A program made the position numbers and the translations under genes. The notes under the pieces were generated by a model. That model did not search any database. It was given only the letters and a program-made list of their open reading frames with translations, and had not been told where the DNA came from. Of a stretch of DNA of 64,000 nucleotides, positions 59,515 through 64,000 are shown in pieces (position 1 is the stretch's first letter; each line of letters begins with the position of its first letter). Source of the DNA: Corella eumyota (Eukaryota > Chordata > Ascidiacea > Phlebobranchia > Corellidae); NCBI GenBank assembly GCA_963082875.1, contig OY720102.1, positions 14,420,990-14,484,989 on the forward strand, in the 5' to 3' direction.

Positions 59515-62130
59515 GTTGTAGGATCTTTAAGTAAGACCTGAGGTCCTTAGTTTGATTCCCACTGATGGCATGTTGTATAATATTTAAGTAGAACCTGAGG
59601 TCCTTAGTTTGATTCCCACTGATGGCACGTTGTAGGATCTTTTAAGTAAGAACCTGAGGTCCTTAGTTTGATTTCCACTGATGGCATGTTGTAGCATCTT
59701 TAAGTAAGAACTTGAGGTCCTTAGTTTAATTTTCACTAATGGCATGTTGTAGGATCTTTAAGTAAGAACCTGAGGTCCTTAGTTTGATTTTTACTGATGG
59801 CATGTTGTAGGATCTTTAAGTAAGAACCTGAGGTCCTTAGTTTGATTCCCACTGATGGCATGTTGTAGGATCTTTAAGTAAGAACCTGAGGTCCTTAGTT
59901 TGATTCCCACTGATGGCATGTTATAGTATCTTAAGGTAAGAACCTGAGGTCCTTAGTTTGATTCCCACTGATGGCATGTTGTAGGATCTTTAAGTAAGAA
60001 CCTGAGATCCTTAGTTTGATTCCCACTGATGGCATGTTGTAGGATCTTTAAGTAAGAACCTGAGATCCTTAGTTTGATTCCCACTGATGGCATGTTGTAG
60101 GATCTTTAAGTAAGAACCTGAGGTCCTTAGTTTGATTTTCACTAATGGCATGTTGTAGGATCTTTAAGTAAGAACCTGAGGTCCTTAGTTTGATTCCTAC
60201 TGATGGCATGTTGTAGGATCTTTAAGTAAGAACCTAAGGTCCTTAGTTTGATTTTCACTGATGGCATGTTGTAGGATCTTTAAGTAAGAACCTGAGGTCC
60301 TTAGTTTAATTTTCACTGATGGCATGTTGTAGGATCTTTAAGTAAGAACCTGAGGTCCTTAGTTTGATTCCCACTAATGGCATGTTGTAGCATCTTTAAG
60401 TAAGAACCTGAGGTCCTTAGTTTGATTCCCACTGATGGCATGTTGTAGTATTCTTGAGTAAGACCTGAAGTCCTTAGTTTGATTCCCACTGATGGCATGT
60501 TGTAGGATCTTTAAGTAAAAACCTGAGGTCCTTAGTTTGATTCCCACTGATGGCATGTTGTAGGATCTTTAAGTAAGAACCTGAGGTCCTTAGTTTGATT
60601 CCCACTGATGGCATGTTGTAGGATCTTTAAGTAAGAACCTGAGGTCCTTAGTTTGATTCCCACTGATGGCATGTTGTAGGATCTTTAAGTAAGAACCTGA
60701 GGTCCTTTGTTTAATTTTCACTAATGGCATGTTGTAGGATCTTTAAGTAAGAACCTGAGGTCCTTAGTTTGATTTTCACTGATGGCATGTTGTAGTATCT
60801 TTAAGTAAGTACCTGAGGTTCTTAGTTTGATTCCCACTGATGGCATGTTGTAGGATCTTTAAGTAAGAACCTGAGGTTCTTAGTTTGATTCCCACTAATG
60901 GCATGTTGTAGGATCTTTAAGTAAGAACCTAAGGTCCTTAGTTTGATTTTCACTGATGGCATGTTGTAGGATCTTTAAGTAAGAACCTGAGGTCCTTAGT
61001 TTAATTTTCACTAATGGCATGTTGTAGGATTTTTAAGTAGAACCTGAGGTCCTTAGTTTGATTTTTACTGATGGCATGTTGTAGTATCTTTAAGTAAGAA
61101 CCTGAGGTCCTTAGTTTGATTCCCACTAATGGCATGTTGTAGCATCTTTAAGTAAGAACCTGAGGTCCTTAGTTTGATTCTCACTGATGGCATGTTGTAG
61201 CATCCTTGAGTAAGACCTGAAGTCCTTAGTTTGATTCCCACTGATGGCATGTTGTAGGATCTTTAAGTAAGAACCTGAGGTCCTTAGTTTGATTCCCACT
61301 GATGGCATGTTGTAGTATCCTTGAGTAAGACCTGAGGTCCTTAGTTTAATTCCCACTGATAGCATGTTGTAGGATCTTTAAGTAAGACCTGAGGTTCTTA
61401 GTTTCATTCCCACTGATAGCATGTTGTAGCATCTTTAAGTAAGAACCTGAGGTTCTTAGTTTGATTCGCACTGCTGGCATGTTGTAGGATCTTTAAGTAA
61501 GAACCTGAGGTCCTTAGTTTGATTCCCACTGATGGCGTGTTGTAGGATCTTTAAGTAAGAAATTTAGGTCCTTAATTTAATTCCCACTGATGGCATGTTG
61601 TAGGATTTTTAAGTAGAACCTGAGGTCCTAAGTTTAATTCCCACTGATGGCATGTTGTAGCATCTTTAAGTAGAACCTGAGGTCCTTAGTTTGAACCCCA
61701 CTGATAGCATGTTGTAGTATCTTTAAGTAAGAACCTGAGATCCTTAGTTTGATTCCCACTGATAGCATGTTATAGTATCTTTAAGTAGAACCTGAGGTCC
61801 TTAGTTTGAACCCCACTGATAGCATGTTGTAGCATCTTTAAGTAAGAACCTGAGGTCCTTAGTTTAATTCCCACTGATGGCATGTTGTAGCATCTTTAAG
61901 TAAGACCTGAGGTCCTTAGTTTGAACCCCACTGATAGCATGTTGAAGCTCCTTTAAGTAAGAACCTGAGGTCCTTAGTTTAATTCCCACTGATGGCATGT
62001 TGTAGCATCTTTAAGTAAGAACCTGAGGTCCTTAGTTTGATTCCCACTGATGGCATGTAATAGTATCCTAAGGTAAAAACGTGAGGTCCTTAGTTTGATT
62101 CCCACTGATGGCATGTTGTAGCATCTTTAT
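59515..62130 (+). repeat. 58-bp SINE-derived minisatellite, about 45 units
   Basis: The longest array. Variant units (GATTTTCACTAATGGC, CATCCTTGAGTAAGACC, TGAACCCCACTGATAGC) recur in runs, showing multi-unit duplications inside the array. Ends with the same landmark units and flank as the others. Confidence 0.95.
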
Positions 62131-62689
62131 TATTAGCCTTATAGTGTGCATCATTATGAAAAAAGAACTCATGTCCTGAGTTAACTTTTTAATAACCTTT
62201 TACTAAAATCTTGTGCCTTGAAATGCTATTTTAAGAAAATCTCATGCTCTAAATATGTTATATATTTTTCCTAAATGTCAGCTTTACCTAAATTTAGGTA
62301 AAAAGTTGTTTTTTAAATTTTCAAAGAATATGAGCAGATACTTTTTATGTTAATGACGTTAAAAAAGTTGGAAGCACTGGGATTCCACGTTTCTTTCTGT
62401 TTATTATTTCCGTGAACGAAATTCTCGATTTTTAATAATTTTTTTGCAAGTTTTTAGAATTTATTCTGAAATAAAGAAATTTGTTAACGTAGCAAAGTAA
62501 ATAAACACTTTAAAGCTTAGAGCTCTATTAGGGTCGTCCACCAAGTTTATGAATGCGGAAAGGGCGGAATTTCTATAACCTTACCCTTATCTTTCCTTGA
62601 ATATTCCGTCTGTTCCGCATTCATTTTAGTACTAAATAAAAAATCTTGTTAATTGGTGTCTTAAAAATGTTAATGCTCGATATGCGCAG
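62131..62689. other. Gene-free block, copy 3
   Basis: Copy of 55235-55788, more diverged than copies 1 and 2 are from each other, with the hairpin at about 62551-62622. Confidence 0.5.
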
Positions 62690-62945
62690 AGAACATGAAG
62701 TCCTAGGTGTAATCCCCACTGATCTCATGCTGTAGCGTCCTTGAGTAAGGAGGTATAAACGGTATGAACTTCTGTTGAGCCAGCACTTAATCAGCAGCAT
62801 AATTACCTGGCAAATATAATCTATAATATCCCAAACTGTCACAGGCAACAGGCAACTCGAGACTGGGTCGGAGTAGCTGATGTTACTCTATGTTTAAGTC
62901 GCGCATTCGACCTTACCACATTGAGGATAAAGATATATACAAAAA
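62690..62945 (+). repeat. SINE, head truncated, copy 3
   Basis: Copy of 55790-56038 with several differences, including AGTAAGGAGGTATAAACGGT kept more completely. Confidence 0.78.
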
Positions 62946-62995
62946 AATGGGGTCTTGATTGGGTAAAACTTTTAATAAAATTGTATTTTTTTCAG

Positions 62996-64000
62996 AAAAC
63001 TCATGTAATGGTGTTCCATAAAGACCCATGTGGTATTTTTTGTGTTATTTTCACGTACTTTTTAGTGATTTATGCTGATTATGTGATCATACAACACATT
63101 GTTATGACATCACTATCTGGAAGGTTGGTTTGTATTGCTTATTAATAAATTGGATTTTTTTAAAATATAAATATTATAATTTATGTTTTAATTTTTTTGT
63201 CATTTTTCGAATCACGTAAATACTTTTATTGTAAAAGGAAAAAACTAATTTTAAGTACAATGTTCACTACAAGAAGTCCTGGGTTCAATCTCAACTGATC
63301 TCATGCTGTAGCGTTCTTAAGTGAGTGCTGTAAACAGTGTGGACTCCTGCTAAGCCAACACTTAATCAGCAGCATAATTACCGGGCAATTATAGTCTCTA
63401 TAATATCCCAAACTGCCACAGGCAACTCGAGACTGGGTCGGAGTAACTTATGTTATTCTATGTTTAAGTCGCGCATTCGACTTTACCACATCAAGAATAA
63501 AGATATATAAAAAAAATTTATGTTTTAATTTTTTTGTTATTTTTCGAATCACGTAAATACCTTTATTATAATAAGAGAAAAACGTCCTAATTTTAAGTAC
63601 ATTGCTTCACTACAAGAAGTCTTAGGTTCAATTCCCACTGCTTCCATGATTTAGTGCTCTTAAGAAAAGTGCTATAAACGGTAAAAACTTCTGCTGAACT
63701 AACACTTAATCAGCAGTATAATTATCGGGCATTTATAATCTATAATATCCCAAACTGCCACAGGCAACTCGATAATGGGTCGGGGTAACTAATGTTACTG
63801 TATGTTTAGGTCGTGTATTCGACCTTCCCACATCGAGGATAAATAAATAAACAAAAAAATGATGTTGTTCAACTTAAATTTTAAAAATAAAGTTTATACA
63901 GGTTGTCCCATTCACTGTAACAATAAAAAAACATTAATTTTTTAGTTTATGGGGCCCATTTCATGCTGTAATGTTTAACATGGTTGTTTTAGCATTGTTG
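62996..64000 (+). CDS. DHHC palmitoyltransferase 5' exons, copy 3 (runs off the window)
   Basis: Exon A 62996-63123 and exon B from 63946 to beyond the window edge, open and in phase. It differs from copies 1 and 2 by Thr-His-Val for Thr-Gln-Val and Cys-Val-Ile for Cys-Ile-Ile. The intron is longer and holds two SINEs. ZDHHC3/7-type enzymes sit in Golgi membranes and transfer palmitate to protein cysteines; the catalytic domain would lie right of the window. It is the best candidate for the real gene from which copies 1 and 2 derive, but whether exon B continues normally cannot be seen. Confidence 0.72.
63258..63518 (+). repeat. SINE in DHHC intron, copy 3
   Basis: Head-truncated SINE with a full body (TTAATCAGCAGCATAATTAC) and tail ending AAGATATATAAAAAAAAT. 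Confidence 0.78.
63602..63866 (+). repeat. Second SINE in DHHC intron, copy 3
   Basis: A further head-truncated SINE whose surroundings repeat 63180-63270. The pair arose by a local duplication of intron sequence, or copies 1 and 2 lost one by recombination between them. Confidence 0.75.

Larger units (their letters stand above)
57650..60350. repeat. 2.7-kb direct duplication, second copy
   Basis: Near-identical to 54950-57650. Visible differences include 58651 (CTCGAG against CTCAAG), 59144 (GCTAAG against GCTGAG) and 59270 (TTCGAC against TTCAAC). Confidence 0.95.

Noticed and set aside
53630-62130. CRISPR-like regular repeat array
   Set aside because: Units are contiguous 58-bp tandem repeats without unique spacers, in an intron-bearing eukaryotic sequence.

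Overview
This is eukaryotic, almost certainly invertebrate animal, DNA. It is AT-rich, its genes have short exons with GT-AG introns of a few hundred bases, and tRNA-derived SINEs are scattered through nearly every intron. The species cannot be fixed from the sequence. A tunicate would fit the compact introns and SINE load, but that is only a guess.

Layout. Positions 1-568 hold the last three exons of a gene ending in a PHD finger. Positions 860-2100 are repeats. From about 2110 to 55445 the window is three tandem copies (units) of a 16-19 kb block, each in the order: old SINE, ten-exon spinster-like MFS transporter gene, transposon-rich spacer with a foldback element and a BEL/Pao fossil, four-exon gene for a secreted collagen-discoidin protein, hAT transposase remnant. 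Unit 1 is about 2110-18105, unit 2 18105-37385 and unit 3 37386-55445. Each transporter copy carries its own lesions and none reads through as the full 492-residue protein. The collagen-discoidin gene is whole only in unit 1 (240 residues); units 2 and 3 are broken.

From 53630 to the end the window is mainly a 58-bp minisatellite whose unit matches the B-box and downstream part of the local SINE. Embedded in it, three times, are two exons of a DHHC palmitoyltransferase of the ZDHHC3/7 type (two membrane segments and the Asp-Pro-Gly motif). The first two copies lie in an almost identical 2.7-kb direct duplication. The third runs off the window edge and is the likeliest start of the real gene.

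Mobile elements with good end evidence are a 307-bp MITE with a 9-bp target duplication and empty sites in the sister units, a 389-bp hAT-type MITE with an 8-bp duplication, a TA-flanked 734-bp MITE, and a foldback family with 9-bp duplications, including a 1973-bp element with arms of about 0.9 kb inserted into a SINE. The genes here do not form an obvious shared pathway. The window is best read as a young segmental duplication with decaying gene copies beside an expanding SINE-derived satellite. I found no convincing new biological system; the satellite that has captured exons is the most unusual structure.
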